This document shows positions 41,045-53,070 of a stretch of DNA of 64,000 bases, piece by piece. The notes under the pieces are model-generated. The model was not told the origin of the DNA and ran no database searches. It saw only the letters and a list, made by a program, of their open reading frames with translations. A program made the position numbers and the translations under genes. The stretch is from Acanthococcus lagerstroemiae. Lineage: Eukaryota > Arthropoda > Insecta > Hemiptera > Eriococcidae. The DNA is taken from positions 21,075,626 to 21,139,625 of the forward strand of contig CM063110.1 in NCBI GenBank assembly GCA_031841125.1, given 5' to 3'. How positions within the stretch are numbered: position 1 is the stretch's first letter; each line of letters starts with the position of its first letter.

Positions 41045-41851
41045 TGGTATGCTGCCGTCTTTGTGTGTCTTGTTACGCGCGCTCTACATTTGGAACTTGT
41101 GAGTTCAGTATCAACAGAAGATTTTTTAGCGACTTTTCAACGATTCTGTGGCCGAAGAGGGGTTCCAAGTTTAGTATGGTCGGACAATGGCACCAATTTT
41201 ACCGGAGCCAGGAATTTCCTTCAGTTGGACGAAAATGGTGTTCGAAATTTTGCTGCCAAACCGAACGTGAAGTGGAATTTTATTCCCCCGGGTACACCCC
41301 ATCGGGGTGGTATATGGGAAAGCGGGGTGAGATCAGCAAAGCACCATTTGGTGGCCGTGTTAAAGGGTCACGTAGTAACATTCGAGGAATTATCAACGTA
41401 TCTGGTCAGGATCGAGGGAATGCTGAATTCAAGACCGTTTTGTAGAAATAGCTATGATGGCTGGCTAACTCCTGCACATTTTCTTGTGGGTCGACGACTG
41501 GATGAAGTCGTCATTCTCGAACGTAACAAGGGAGTTCGACTGTCAGCCAGATTCGAAGAAATGGAAAAACGCGTAAAGTCCTTCTGGACCATTTGGTCAA
41601 AGGATTTTCTTAACTCAATCAGTCAGCGAAATAAATGGTTCAAAGTGAAACCTAACTTACGCGAAGGCCAAGTTGTGCTCGTGCGAAAGGAGCAAACTAA
41701 ACCGGCGGAATGGCCTTTAGGCCGAATAATTTCGATCTTTCCGGACAAGGATGGAGTAGCTAGAACTTATCAAATCAGACTGGCTAGTGGGAAGGAAGTG
41801 ACTCGGCCAAGGAATTTAGTTACGCCACTCATCGATGAAGAAAAACTTTAA
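41045..41851 (+). pseudogene. BEL/Pao integrase and C-terminal domain (5'-truncated)
   Basis: The frame is open for about 268 codons. 'CLVTRALHLELV' opens the integrase core; its first catalytic Asp is upstream of the break or lost. 'WSDNGTNFTGARN' (about 41180) carries the second Asp and 'PHRGGIWESGVRSAKHHL' (about 41295) the Glu. 'GMLNSRPF' and 'LTPAHFLVGR' (about 41420-41490) are BEL/Pao blocks. A DUF5641-type tail follows, with 'RNKWFKVKPNLREGQVVLV', 'PLGRI' and 'RPRNLVTPL'. Everything upstream (gag, protease, RT, RNase H) is missing, so it is a remnant, but the remaining frame is undamaged. Confidence 0.88.
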
Positions 41852-42301
41852 TTTGTCTAATTTTTTTTGCTTGTGCATGTTGAATTAACTGTTTAATTTG
41901 TTGTTGTCTTTTTTTTTTCCAAAAAAAATTTGTGTGTTCGTTATCGTCTACGTGAATTATGGGCGCTTTTTTCACATGTTATTTTATGGAATTTTTTTTT
42001 TGTGATTTAGTGCGTAATTGTCATTTATCAATTATTTAATTAATATGTCGCAAATTTCTTGTGGTGGAAATTTTGTATGCACCTTAACAGTGCCTGATAA
42101 AATGTAGTTGTCCGAGTTATTATCGTAATTGTTACATTCACGTTTTAATCTGCAGGTTTTTTCTGCGCAGCCTGTACTAGCGTCGATGTCATGAATTTGT
42201 TGTATAGAAACAGTATACGTGTAGTTCATTATCCTTTTAACGTCGGTGTTATTACAATTTTTAAGAATGGTTTTTCTAATTAAAAGGAGTTAATCCGTAA
42301 T

Positions 42302-42590
42302 GACTGAGTTGGGTGTATTCTGTTCCCAACACATATGAAAAATGGTGTCACTCTCAATTTTCCACCCGTTTCACCCGAAGCCACCGGTTCGCAAAAAGTG
42401 TCACTGATAGAAAGTTCGAGGGGAAATAATAGACCTCAAACGAGTTCAGTTTTGTATGTAAGCGTCTTAATGGTCAATCTGCAAGAGTCAACATGTTTTA
42501 TACCTCTCAACCTATATAAAAGATGCTCCTTTCCCACATCACTAGCCAGTAATCGGCAGTGATCTTGACGATGAATAATTCTACATTATC
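42302..42590 (+). promoter_or_regulatory. Possible BEL/Pao 3' LTR with TATA box
   Basis: The segment follows the integrase by about 450 bp and a purine tract AAAAGGAG (42280). It starts TGACTGAGTTGG and contains CCTATATAAAAG at 42511-42522, a good TATA box, followed by a CA-rich start region. No second LTR copy or target duplication is visible in the window, so boundaries and identity are inferred from position only. Confidence 0.35.
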
Positions 42591-42599
42591 ACAAAATGT

Positions 42600-43840
42600 A
42601 AACAACACAATATATTATTTTCATATTCGTGAATGTATATATATTATATAATATGTGTGTGTGCGTATGTATGAGAGTGCAGGTAGAAACTGACTCCAGT
42701 AAGTTGGATATTTGACGTGAGAGAGCACGAACGAGCATAATTATTCGCGTTCGACCGCTTGTGTGCATTACCAGCACTGCAACGTTACGCGGCGCGCATT
42801 CAGCGAAGTACCCGCCGAAAAACCGCGTATTCTTGCGTTCTTTAAAAAATTACAAAAAAATGATGCACCAACTCATTCGATTTGAATTTTTTTATAAATA
42901 TTCTAGATAGTTTAGGCAATGCCTAGTATTTTTTTCGAGCCGCCTACGCTTCGGCTTCCTACTTTTCGGCGTGTTTGTATTCTTATAGCACTGCCGTATA
43001 AGTACAAAAAATGTGTTCCACAACCTCCGAAAAAAAAGGTCGAAAAGTTCATCAAATGGTCTAACATCCCTGTGAATATCAGTTTCCTATACATTACCGT
43101 TCGTGGGATACGTAATTTTGGATAATTCTTCAATAAAAACACAAAATGAGCTGTAGAACCCGTAAAAAGCGGGGGTGGGGCTGAATTTTTGGGTGGTGAC
43201 ATTACTCATCGAAGGTCTTCAGATGGTGCAGGAATGAACGCGGTTCGTGACTTTAGGCCGGTGGTCTATGCTTACCCTGCTATACTCTTTGTTCCTAGGA
43301 CAGTCGCGACTGCGTGGCCTGTCTTATTCACGTCCAAATGCCATGGCATGTCACTTGTCATACATGTAAGTGAATGCCCTAGGGCAGTACCTATACGTAA
43401 TAAAGAGAGAAAAAAAAATGTGTTTGTTACAAAAAGTACGATTTTTCACCGACGCCGCATTCTAACTGTCCAACACCAAAGCAACCGCACGTGGCTACTT
43501 ACTAAGTTTCACGGTCGCGTGTATTATTGCAGTTTCGAAACGAGGTTCGATTTCGAATAAATCGCAATCCTCATTACCCGTTCAACCGCGAATATTATAT
43601 CTGCGAAAAAGTGAAAAACCAGGGGGGCCAGAATGCACGAGCGAGAGGATTGAACGAGTGAGCGCAAAGGAGAGAGATTAAAACTAATTTAGGAAATTAA
43701 CGTTTAGATATAACGAATGTCGTTATTGCCGCGACCGTAAATCACGAACGGGGAGCAGGAGCATGGCTCGCCATTAAGTACACCGTTTTATGATAATATT
43801 TAGACGCCAGGTCGTAATTGTAAAATAATTTTTATTACAT
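42600..43840. other. No gene recognised
   Basis: A short alternating TA/TG tract lies near 42637-42670. Short frames on both strands lack domains. Confidence 0.4.
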
Positions 43841-44950
43841 CAGGCGAGAGAGAGAGAGAGAGAGACCGAGCGAAAGAGAGTGAGAGGGGCGCAGCTCAGA
43901 GAACAAAGGGGCAGAGGGAGCTGGTTCGTACGTGAACGTGTTACTGTAACGAGGTACGCGTGTAGCCGTTTTAAAATCGTCGAAATGCCGGGAACGCAAA
44001 TCACATCATCCAGCGCCATCCAGATACAGACGTAAGTGAATTTACACCTTGGTCGGGGCGGTTTGGCGTGGCGCGTTTTAAACGCGAATCCGCGGAGGTA
44101 GGAGACACCGGCACCGGGCGCAGAGCAACTGTACTAACGATAATAGCGGTAATAACTTCGATGATAAAACAATAATGATAACGAAAAGACACTGAAATTA
44201 ATGGTAATGATAATGAGCGTTGCTTGGTGCTCTGTGTTTTAACACTGTTGTACTCTGCACACCGTGGCGCACTAGCTATCATTATAAATTTCGTTAATGA
44301 CTGTCGACTGTGCCCGCTCCCCCGCCGCGGCTATCTTGTCCATTTCATCTCGTCCCCGTCGCCCGCCGTATATCGGTTAAAACATTCGAACCGCGGCAGC
44401 GGCGTCTTCGGCTTAAATTATGTCGGTTAATGCGTTGCCTCGGCGTAAACGGGTTCTTGAAAAGCCGCCTCTTCGCCACACCAGGAAACTGTACTAAAAT
44501 GTACCATCAAACGTCGTCCTGCAGCTATTTTATCGTCCATTACCAGCGGCTAATTCTCGCCCGATTTCCCGAAAGTTATTTTCGAAAAGACCTCGATCCT
44601 CGTTTATATTTATCGTTTATGGTCGGTCGCCTTTAATGTAAAACGAACATCTTTCCACAGTCGCAAAACACGCTCGCCGCGCCTCGCGCCCCGCCGCCAT
44701 CCGCGACGAGTTTCCTCATTTTCAGCATTTTTTTACACTCCCCCCCTCTCCCCCGCCCGTCGCGACAATCTTTCTCGTACTCGCTGCGCCCCCTCCCTCC
44801 CCCTCCCTATGCTGTGGGTCGTGTGCACACGGCTATACGCCGCGAACTGCATCAGCGTAAAGCGCCCCCGTTAATTCGCGCCGCTGTGACTGCTGATGGT
44901 CGCCGAGTGCCGCGGGTATCAGCTGCACCCGTTCTCGCTTAAAATTGAAA
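43841..44950 (+). promoter_or_regulatory. GC- and CpG-rich region, candidate host promoter/5' region
   Basis: This kilobase stands out from the AT-rich surroundings. It starts with a (GA)10 tract (43846-43865), is rich in CG dinucleotides around 43900-44110 and again at 44640-44940, and lacks repeat hallmarks. GA tracts and CpG-rich composition are common at arthropod promoters. It contains the candidate first exon at 43985-44031. Confidence 0.45.
43985..44031 (+). CDS. Candidate first coding exon of a host gene
   Basis: ATG in the context CGAAATGCC opens a 15-codon frame, 'MPGTQITSSSAIQIQ', plus two bases, and ends at AC|GTAAGTGAA (donor at 44032), a near-consensus 5' splice site giving a phase 2 intron. 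It sits in the only CpG-rich kilobase of the region and is preceded by a GA tract. The next exon is not recognised in the window, so it may lie tens of kilobases downstream. I do not recognise the protein. A chance ATG plus donor cannot be excluded from sequence alone. Confidence 0.4.
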
Positions 44951-45256
44951 CTTCTAACGGCGAAAGTCGTTACACGAACTCGGCTCATTCCGCTGAAATA
45001 CTACACCTAGGTCTGTTCTGGTAAGACGCTCCAAGGTCGCAGCATCATAAATTCTCCCGTTCCCATTTGCCTCTACTGTGTGTGCGACCTTGGCGCGGCG
45101 AAGGAGCTTAAAGAAAATACTAAAAGCACACAGGAGAAGGAAGACTCCGAAATATGAGCACAGATGAAAGCAAAGGAAAACTACATCAGTATTCCTTCCT
45201 GGAGGTGCATCTCTTTTACCACAGTAATTATAATGGCAACTCACAAGTAAATAGTA

Positions 45257-45590
45257 CACTGCCGGACAAAAGTTTTTAGCCACCACCAAAAGAATTCATG
45301 ATTCTCTTTCTATTAGTAAAAGAGAACCAGCAAATGACTGGAAATTCAGATATAATATTTCTAGAATATTTCTCTCTTTTCACACGTATGCTGTGGGGGC
45401 ATTCCAGACATACTCGATACACCCAAAAAAAATCCTGAATGTAGCAAAAATCCCCTTATTTCGGTACAATCTTGAAACTATTACATAGAATACTTTAAAC
45501 TTCATGCCTTCAATTTTAGTTCCGATGGGAGCCTTTTTCAGTTTGGTAAATCACCGTGGTCTTCTTCGTATATTAAGATACGAGTTCCAA
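45257..45590 (+). mobile_element. Possible Tc1/mariner-type left end
   Basis: TA at 45255-45256 is followed by CACTGCCGGACAAAAGTTTT, a terminus of the style seen on Tc1-like elements. Sequence up to about 45590 looks like their non-coding 5' part. No right end or DD34E transposase frame was found, so only one end may remain. Confidence 0.35.
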
Positions 45591-46470
45591 ACAAAGGCAT
45601 AAAAGTTACTATTCCGCTCAATAACCTCCCTCTCTTCCTCCTTCTCTGCCCCTTAACTTATTACACAATCCCTCCACTCTTCCCTCACGTCTCGAACGTT
45701 CCCAAGTTGAAATAGAAACTACATTTTTGTTACAGTTGAAGTCAGAGCTAACAAGAACTTTTTGTTGAAGCAGAAATCAAAAATAATTTCCTGGAGCAGA
45801 AGCTGAAAAAAAAAACTAGAATAGGAACTGAATACAAACTTGCTCCGGAGTCGGAGCCAGCTAGGAATAGCACTGTGTATCTAGTTCTTCTTTTGGATTC
45901 GGGGGTAGCTTCGAGCTGACACCCACCGATTTCAGGCAACATTATTACACACGCCGAGTGATGTTGCACGTTATGATCACGAGAGTTGATACATGTCGCC
46001 TCCACTCGCCGCAGCAGGCAACGTGTACTCACCGGTGTGAATAAAATTGCAGATTCTATTTGCCGTAAATATTCCAATTCTGTGTTCATGGTAAAAGTGG
46101 AAAGGGCTAAATCCGAGTTGCGTCCCAAGACCGAGGGAGGGGGGTGGAGAAACAATGACTGAATTGCGGCCGATAAAATGGGGTGAGATGTTCGAATTGC
46201 AGTCGTCAAAGTAAAATGAAAAAAGTCCGAATTGCGGCCACTGCAATTATTACCCACCAGATACATATGATTTGACATGAAAACCGGGTCTTTTGAAAAG
46301 ATACGATAATATTCGACTTGCTTATTTATGGGGAATATACTATAATAGCACAGGAAAGTAAACAATTTGCACAGGAATAAAGTACACAGGAAAAGAATTA
46401 GAAAACCCACACATTTAAAATGAAAATCACGAGATTCGTCACACACAGCATTTATAGGTGTATGAACGAG
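45591..46470. other. No gene recognised; small internal repeat
   Basis: A motif GAATTGCGGCCG or GAATTGCAGTCG followed by ATAAAATGG or AAGTAAAATG recurs at 46162, 46194 and 46229. Nothing else is assignable. Confidence 0.4.
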
Positions 46471-46479
46471 GTTTTTTTC

Positions 46480-46860
46480 ACAGGAGGGGGGGATCTCGTG
46501 AAGGTGGTGATTGAGGCAGGAGTTCGTGATTGAGGAGGGGCTTGAGATAGGGGATTTGATGGGGTAAGGGGGTCATAGTGAGGGAGGCCCGGAATATGTG
46601 CGAATTCTTGGTGGAGAAGGAGGTTGTGGTTGGGAAGGGAATTTATGGTTAGAGAGGGGGTCTTATTGGAGAAGGGGATAGTGAGGAAAAGCTTCGTTGT
46701 GAGGGTCGTGTTGGACGAGAGGACTCGTGCGGGAGAAGAAGCACGGTGTGGGGGAGAAGGTACGTGTTGGAGATGGAGGCTCGGAAGGAGAGGTCTTGTG
46801 ATGGAAGGATGCCCGATGTGGGGGAGAGGGCTGAGGGTGGTGATTAGTGTCTTCTCCATT
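46480..46860 (+). repeat. G/A-rich degenerate repeat tract
   Basis: About 380 bp are strongly purine-biased on this strand, made of variants of GGAGAAGG, GTGATTGAGG and GTGTGGGGGAG at roughly 25-35-bp spacing. The opposite strand reads as a long proline/serine/threonine-rich frame, which is a by-product of the composition. Confidence 0.6.
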
Positions 46861-47865
46861 TCAGATTCCTATTCGAAAATGATAAGGAATGGCAGCGTTT
46901 TCGCCTCCAATGCACCTTCAGAAAAAAAACCTACCGACGATCCGAGACTTCTAAGAGATCTACCTCACTCAGTCTGCCATAAAATATCAAATTGAGGGAT
47001 TTAGTCTATAATGCTAAATTTTTTTCATTTGTCATAAACATTAAATTCCTGACAATTCACGGACGTTTTAAATATGGTTCGTGATTCTTTCTTTTTCTCG
47101 GGATTACGTATTTATCTTTCTACAGTTCATTCGTCACTTTTCCTGTTCATGTTCTTTTTTTACCGGGAAATATTTATTTTCTTGCTGTATATAAATTTTT
47201 CCTGTGGGAAGAGTTTATTGTTCCTGTGAATTTAATTTTTCATTCCTGTGGTGAGAAATGCATGCTCTTATTTATTAGGATTGTTGAGTGAATCTGTGAG
47301 AAGAACATTTAGTTCTGTTTGAAGCGTAAAATTGGTCACATCAAAATGTAAAGTAAAAAAAGCAGACCATTAAAAGTCATTGAAAATTTGAACTTTCGCA
47401 AATAAATTGTGATGGTGAACCAGTAGAGCAGAAGTCCAGAAGTTAGAGCATAATCACCCAGCTAATCCGGCAGGAACTCAGTAATAGGGTGAAGAAAAAG
47501 GCTGCGGATGATCCAAATGAAAAACCTCAAAAACTGATCTGCCAAGAACTGGAGCCTAGCTCCCTTCAAGTTTTGACCAATAAAGATATAGTATGTATCT
47601 GGGAACGTGGAACATTTAGAAAAGTATAAGACGTTACGCCGCGAAAGTAAGCTTAACATGCGCCAAAAAGAACTTTGAATTATCCGTAGAAGAGAGACTT
47701 GGAGAGACTTGCTTCAAATGCCAAAAATTTCTGGAAATATTTGGCAAATAAAAAAAGGGGCGGTCTTTCTCTGACAATATAGACAGTTATCTGATACTCA
47801 AGAAATTGCAGACGCATTTGCACAAAATTTTTCTCATAATTACTCTCACCCTGATATTTGTAGTT
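46861..47865. other. No gene recognised
   Basis: AT-rich, no supported features. Confidence 0.4.
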
Positions 47866-47869
47866 CTCA

Positions 47870-49410
47870 TATTTCAATTAAGAGTATTAGTGAGATTGGA
47901 ATTTCACGGGCATTAAAGAAAATGCCTCCAAGAAGGACGATCGGCCCCGATGGCGTACTCCTTTACGTACATAAAGCATGTGGAGAGTTGGTAAAGACAC
48001 ACGCCACTAGCATATATTTTTAACCCTGTCTTAAGTAAGGCCACATTTCCTGATATCTAAAAAATCTTGAAACTTGTGCCAGTGTCAAAAACTAAAAACT
48101 TGAATGACATTACCCTACATACGCCTATCTCTACCTTGTCTGCTCCCAGCAAAATTTCTAAAACGATACTATGTGATAAATTATTCAACCAGATTAAACA
48201 CATAATTTGTGATCAACAGCATGGTTTTATCCGGGGTCGTAGTGTGGTCACCAATTTAAGTATTTTCCTCGACTCAATGGCAAAAAACTTTTACGGTGGG
48301 TACCAGACTGATGTCATATATACAGACTTTCAGAAGGCATTCGACAAGATTGACTACAACATTCTTATAACAAAACTGTCATCACTCGGTGCGTCTTATG
48401 AGTAGGGATGGGATTTTTATGTTTTTATTTTTATTTTTTATTTTTTATTTTTTTTTTTTGGTTGATTGCCGGGAGGAATATTTACAATATCTTTGCGAAT
48501 CATAAAATTCCGAGTAAAATGAGACCAATTTGTATGAGCATATTTTTACATATTTTTCGTAAAAAGTATAAATTCACATATTTTTGGTGTTTTTACCCCT
48601 TTTTAGACGTATGAACTGCCACGTCCTTCATCATGCTGACGACTTGAAGCTTTATAAAGTAATCAAAGATAGTTCTGACCCCATTAGGCTCTAAGATGAC
48701 CTTAACATCCTCGCTACTTGGTGTGACGAAAACAACCAGCCTCTTAATTTACAAAAATGTTGCCAAATAACCTTCACTAAAAAACAAAACCCCATAGATT
48801 TGCAATATACCATAGGAGGACATCCATTGGGAAGCAAAAACTGGAAATTAGGGACCTGGGTATGATTCTTAACTCTACATTGTCATTCATTCCTCACGTC
48901 AGTCATGTATGTAATAAAATCTGAAAGATTTATACTGGGCTTTCTTAACAGAAATTCCCAATAAATATTTAAAATTGATACCATATTAATTTTTTATTTC
49001 TCGTTAGTAAGGTCTAGACTAGAATTCGGATACATCATTTGGCACTTTAAATAAATAAAAAATCAAACAATAAATTCAAAAAATTCAAGGAACTTTTTAC
49101 GATACATATTATTAAGATATAGAAAACAATTTCAGTATTATCCAAATGGCCTTATTTATGAGAAGTTACTTGAGGGCTAGTAACTCCAGTCTTTGGAAAC
49201 TCGACAGAAGGCAGCCTCAATTTTGTTTATGAACGACATTTTAATCTCGCATATACAGGATTCACACTTATTGGCTTATTGGGCAAGATACAAACTAGTA
49301 TTCCTCGACCTGTCAGTCGCTCCCCCAACGTTTTTCATCTCCCACTTTCCAGAACAGAAACTCCCCTACAGTGAAAGAACTGATGCATCGGTAGTAAATA
49401 GTTTTTTTTT
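47870..49410 (+). pseudogene. Jockey/CR1-type LINE reverse transcriptase remnant
   Basis: 'HTPISTLSAPSKISKTILCD' (cognate of the YRPIS block, about 48120), 'ICDQQHGFIRGRSVVTNL' (about 48205) and 'DVIYTDFQKAFDKIDYN' (first catalytic Asp, about 48310) are in one frame. After a 200-bp AT-rich segment (about 48405-48607), 'HVLHHADDLKLYKVIKD' (catalytic Asp pair, about 48630), 'WCDENNQPLNLQKC' (about 48720) and 'YFSLVRSRLEFGYIIW' (about 49000) follow, and near the end 'ETRQKAASILFMNDIL' (49193). About 50 residues that should carry the 'GVPQGS' block are replaced by the AT-rich segment. Stops and shifts are frequent. Confidence 0.8.
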
Positions 49411-49870
49411 TATTTTATTTTTATTATGACTATTATTTTTAACTATTCAACAAATCATATGTAACGTTGTAGCTTCCCTGCCAAGAACCTGGGTATTACC
49501 TATCGGTAGGGGAGGGCAAAAAGTATAAAATAATTCATTAAAAAAAATATATATTATTATCATATGAAAGAGGGAATCGTTTACCACGAAAAAACTGTCA
49601 CGGATTTTTGCTGATCTGAGTTGGAAAAACAAGCAGAAATACCAGTAGGCAATAGTAGAGGGCAGTTGTGGTAACCACAGCAAAATTGAGATATCTTGGA
49701 AATTTCCCTTAACTTCAACTTCACGGAGTTTTGGGTCGAAATTTCAATAATAAAAGAAGCTGCTGCATTCAAAAATTAAGTCGTTTTCCGTCATTTCTCA
49801 CAAAACATGGTAAATTGTGGTACCTTCGGGACAGGGGCATAGGTGAATAAAGTTTTGACTCACAAATTAA
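49411..49870. other. No gene recognised
   Basis: T-rich and AT-rich spacer. Confidence 0.4.
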
Positions 49871-49885
49871 ACATGTTTCAGATGG

Positions 49886-50623
49886 ATGTTTGGCTTATCA
49901 GAAATTAGGAAAAATGGGGAAAAGTTTCACAAAAGAGAAAACGGTAATTATCTTTTTTATTTCGGTCAGACGATGGGCTTCAGAGGGAAGGTTTTTTATG
50001 TGCACAAAAAGTGGGCAAGGAAAGTAACGGAAGTGAAAGAAATTTCAGACAGGATAAGTTTGGACTCAAAACCAAAACTACTATTAATTCAGGTGTACGC
50101 CCCGACACTTCAAGCCAAGGTGGAGGAACTGGAAGAGTTCTACGAACTCCTTCAAAGAACTGTAGAAAGAGAACGAGAATATTTCACCCTTATAATGGGG
50201 GACCTAAACACAAAACTTGGGGATAAATTGGATACCAGTATTTATAATAGTGTAGGTAAATTTTGCTAAGGCGACTCAACGAACAGAAACGGGAAATACC
50301 AGCTAAACTTCATGGAGGATGGATCCTGTAAAATTGTGAACTTTTTTAATAAGAAAATGAAAACAAAAAGATGGACCTGGTGCTCTGCTCATGGGAATAC
50401 AAAAAATAAAATCGGTTAATTTTTAGTTAATGACATGAGAATAGTTATAGACATAAATAGGTATGACCAACTAGTCTTTCCTTCAGACCATCGTGCCCTA
50501 CACATAAAATTAAGCATACCAAAAAGGGGTAGAGTTAAAGGGGTTATTCTACCGAAACCTAACTTTTGTCCCAGCTACATACCTGGCAATGTACAAACAA
50601 TAGGGTCCTCTATTACTGTATAA
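49886..50623 (+). pseudogene. RTE endonuclease without polymerase
   Basis: 'FGLSEIRKNGEKF' with the catalytic Glu, 'LLLIQVYAPTLQAK', 'LIMGDLNTKLGD' (Asp and Asn kept) and, after a stop at 50267-50269, 'KTKRWTWCSAHGN' and 'FPSDHRALHIKLS' with the catalytic His give almost the whole APE-type domain. The frame breaks once at 50267 and again near 50418. It ends near 50600; linker and RT are absent. It belongs to the same family as the fragment at 21765-22180. Confidence 0.8.
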
Positions 50624-50985
50624 GCACAGAGGATAACCTATTGTATATTTTTTATAAATTTGAAGTATCATGCCCCCACCCCTATTGTGGGAATTCCATT
50701 TAAATGCTCAAAAATTCCTTCATAGTGGCTGTCCCTTACCGTGAACTGGACTACAAAATATGTTTTTCCATTTTATCGCTGCGTGTTTGGATAAACAGAT
50801 GCACGTGTATAATTTTTGTGAGTACACAGAACAAGTTGGCAATGCAGTACCTACGCGTTTCAGACTCGATCAGAATCAGTGCAGCCATATTTGAAAACGT
50901 GTCCCTTGCTTTCTTTTCCTTCACCGTGGTCAAATTTGAACCAGTCAGAAATGATAGTTGGGCAGTTTCCGTCACTGTGAAAATA
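50624..50985. other. No gene recognised
   Basis: Short spacer between two LINE fragments with no assignable content. Confidence 0.4.
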
Positions 50986-50987
50986 TG

Positions 50988-52178
50988 CCACTGTAATCAC
51001 GCCAAATAAGCCACCTAATGATTCATCGTCATATCGCCCTATAAGCCTTTTACCAGTCTTATCCAAGATCTGCGAAAAAGTTATACTAACACGAATCCGG
51101 CCATTGTTGCTAGAAAATGCCACTATACCCGAGCACCAATTTGGGTTTAGACTTCGTTATTCTACGATTGACCAAATCCACCGACTCTTCAGCAGCATCA
51201 CCGTAGCTCTCGAAAACAAGGAATACTACTGTGCAGCGTTCCTTGATGTCCAGGGCTGCTTTCGATCGAGTTTGGATTAACGGATTGCTGTACAAACTCA
51301 ACCAAATATCACCCGCATACTTATACAGAACCATGGTCTCCTACTTCGAAGGCAGATACCTCCAAGTAAAAGTGGGTAATAGCTACTCAGAACTGAAACA
51401 AATACGTAACCGAGTGCCCCAGGGCAGCATATTAGGCCCACACTGTATTCCATCTTCACAGCGGATATACCAGTTAATGAAAGTGTGCTACTAGGAACAT
51501 TCGCAGACGACACCGGAAAACTAGCCACAGATGAGAACCCCGAAATAGTAGCTTCCAAATTACAAATTGCTCTCAGTGAAATGGAGACGTGGTTCAACAA
51601 TTGGCACATAAAGGTTAATCCAACCCAAGTTAAGTAACATCACCTTTACCCTGAACAAACGAATACCACCACCAGTGATCTTAAATAGCGAAATTATTCC
51701 AACTACTACAACAGTGAAATACTTGGGACTCCACTTGGATAGCAAGCTAACATGGGCGCATCACATTACCATGAAAACCAAGGAGCTGCGAATCAAATTT
51801 TCCAAAATGCAATGGTTGCTCAACCGAAATTCCTCACTTACGTTTGAAAATAAAATCCTACTCTACAATATGATTCTGCGACCAGTGTGGCTGTACGGGT
51901 CCCAAATTTGGGGAACCGCTAGACAATCAAACATCAAGAAAATTCAAGTATTCCAAAATTGTGTTCTACGTACGATAACAGGAGCTCCATTATTTACCAC
52001 CATAGATGAGCTCCATAATTATGCAGAGGTACCCTTTGGCTCTGCAGCTATTAGCAGCGCAGTCACCAAACATGTAAATCGACTCTTCAACCATGAAAAC
52101 AACCTGGCGATCCAGTTACTTGACAACTCGCAGGTACCACGGCGACTATCCAGGTACCACTTCACTGATCTAATCTGA
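50988..52178 (+). pseudogene. Jockey-clade LINE reverse transcriptase, 5'-truncated
   Basis: Pieces in order: 'SSYRPISLLPVLSKICEKV' (about 51020), 'HQFGFRLRYSTIDQIHRL' (about 51137), the first Asp block 'YCAAFLDVQ' (about 51228), 'RNRVPQGSILGP' (about 51405), 'ETWFNNWHIKVNPTQ' region (about 51590), 'TTVKYLGLHLDSKLTWAHH' (about 51705) and 'YGSQIWGTARQSNIKKIQ' (about 51895). The catalytic Asp pair falls in 'FADDT' near 51503 in a shifted frame. Shifts occur near 51240, 51440 and 51640. From 51675 to the stop at 52176-52178 the C-terminal 167 codons are intact. No poly(A) tail or TSD is visible. Confidence 0.85.
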
Positions 52179-52339
52179 CCAAATTTTAATTCTCCATTCT
52201 CTCTACCATGCACGACCACATATGACATGTTATGTTGAACATGTAACTCATGTAGGAGTCGCTGACATTTGCCAAATTTCCGTTCTCCATTGCTTGAAAT
52301 CACTGAAGCTTGACCACTTCCCCGCTCGACGTTGGAACT

Positions 52340-52890
52340 TCCCAAGGAGTTTTGCTGTGATTGGTGCTTTCATTTTCGAAGAGAAAGTGAAGTACTGAGT
52401 ACAGCCATTTCACTCACGTTGCAGCACAGGCACATTTTGAATCACCCACTGGTAGGCTTCTGTCCACATTTGGTAGAGAAATTGAACGTTTTTCAGTGAA
52501 TGGGAGGCAATTAATGGAAGATGGATTCCGTCGTTGCGACCACTTGGTGACCATGTCGGCAGCGCAGCTGAGAAATTGTCCCACCGGTAGCCTCTCCCTT
52601 AATGTGTACTCTTTCTTAATGACAGCGTTGGTGGCCTCGATCTCGTTATTCGTAGATGGGTACCCGACAGCGGTCCCTTCATACCAATTTGGAAGTGTCA
52701 GTAACCATTCTTTGTGAAAGTATTCAATGAATTCAGCAATTTTACGGTCACTATTCCCCCCCCCCCCAACTTCTTCAAGAATAGCAATGAGGCGTTCACG
52801 AACATCTCATCTATACACGTTTGCAGAGTGTAAATGTCTGCTAGCGTAGTAATGCGTTTCGTAACTGCAAGAAATAATATTGCGTTGACA
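52340..52890 (-). pseudogene. MULE-type transposase fragment
   Basis: On the minus strand 'ITTLADIYTLQTCIDEMF' (about 52860-52805), then past a C10 run 'IAEFIEYFHKEWLLTLPNW' (about 52740), 'YEGTAVGYPSTNNEIEATN' and 'AVIKKEYTLRERLPVGQFL' (about 52680-52560) and 'MVTKWSQRRNPSSIN' form the C-terminal half of a Mutator-like transposase of the metazoan type, where the 'PSTNNxxEAxNxxIK' block carries a conserved Asn/Glu set. The frame changes at the homopolymer near 52755 and near 52470. The DDE core N-terminus and SWIM finger are not seen. Confidence 0.7.
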
Positions 52891-53070
52891 TGTAGCATGA
52901 TAATTTGATGGGTCAATTTTTTAAATTAAGAGTCTCGAGCTATAGGAGCTGGGGACTTGAAGGAACGATGGTTTTCGTATATCACAGTACATGCAGTCGG
53001 ACATTTTCGACGTTTATTTTGAATCCGAATTGCATGCTGGTGACGTTATCGGAATGGAAAATGAATTCTC

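Noticed and set aside
46452..46859. 135-codon Pro/Ser/Thr-rich minus-strand frame
   Set aside because: It is the complement of a degenerate G/A-rich repeat; composition explains the open frame.
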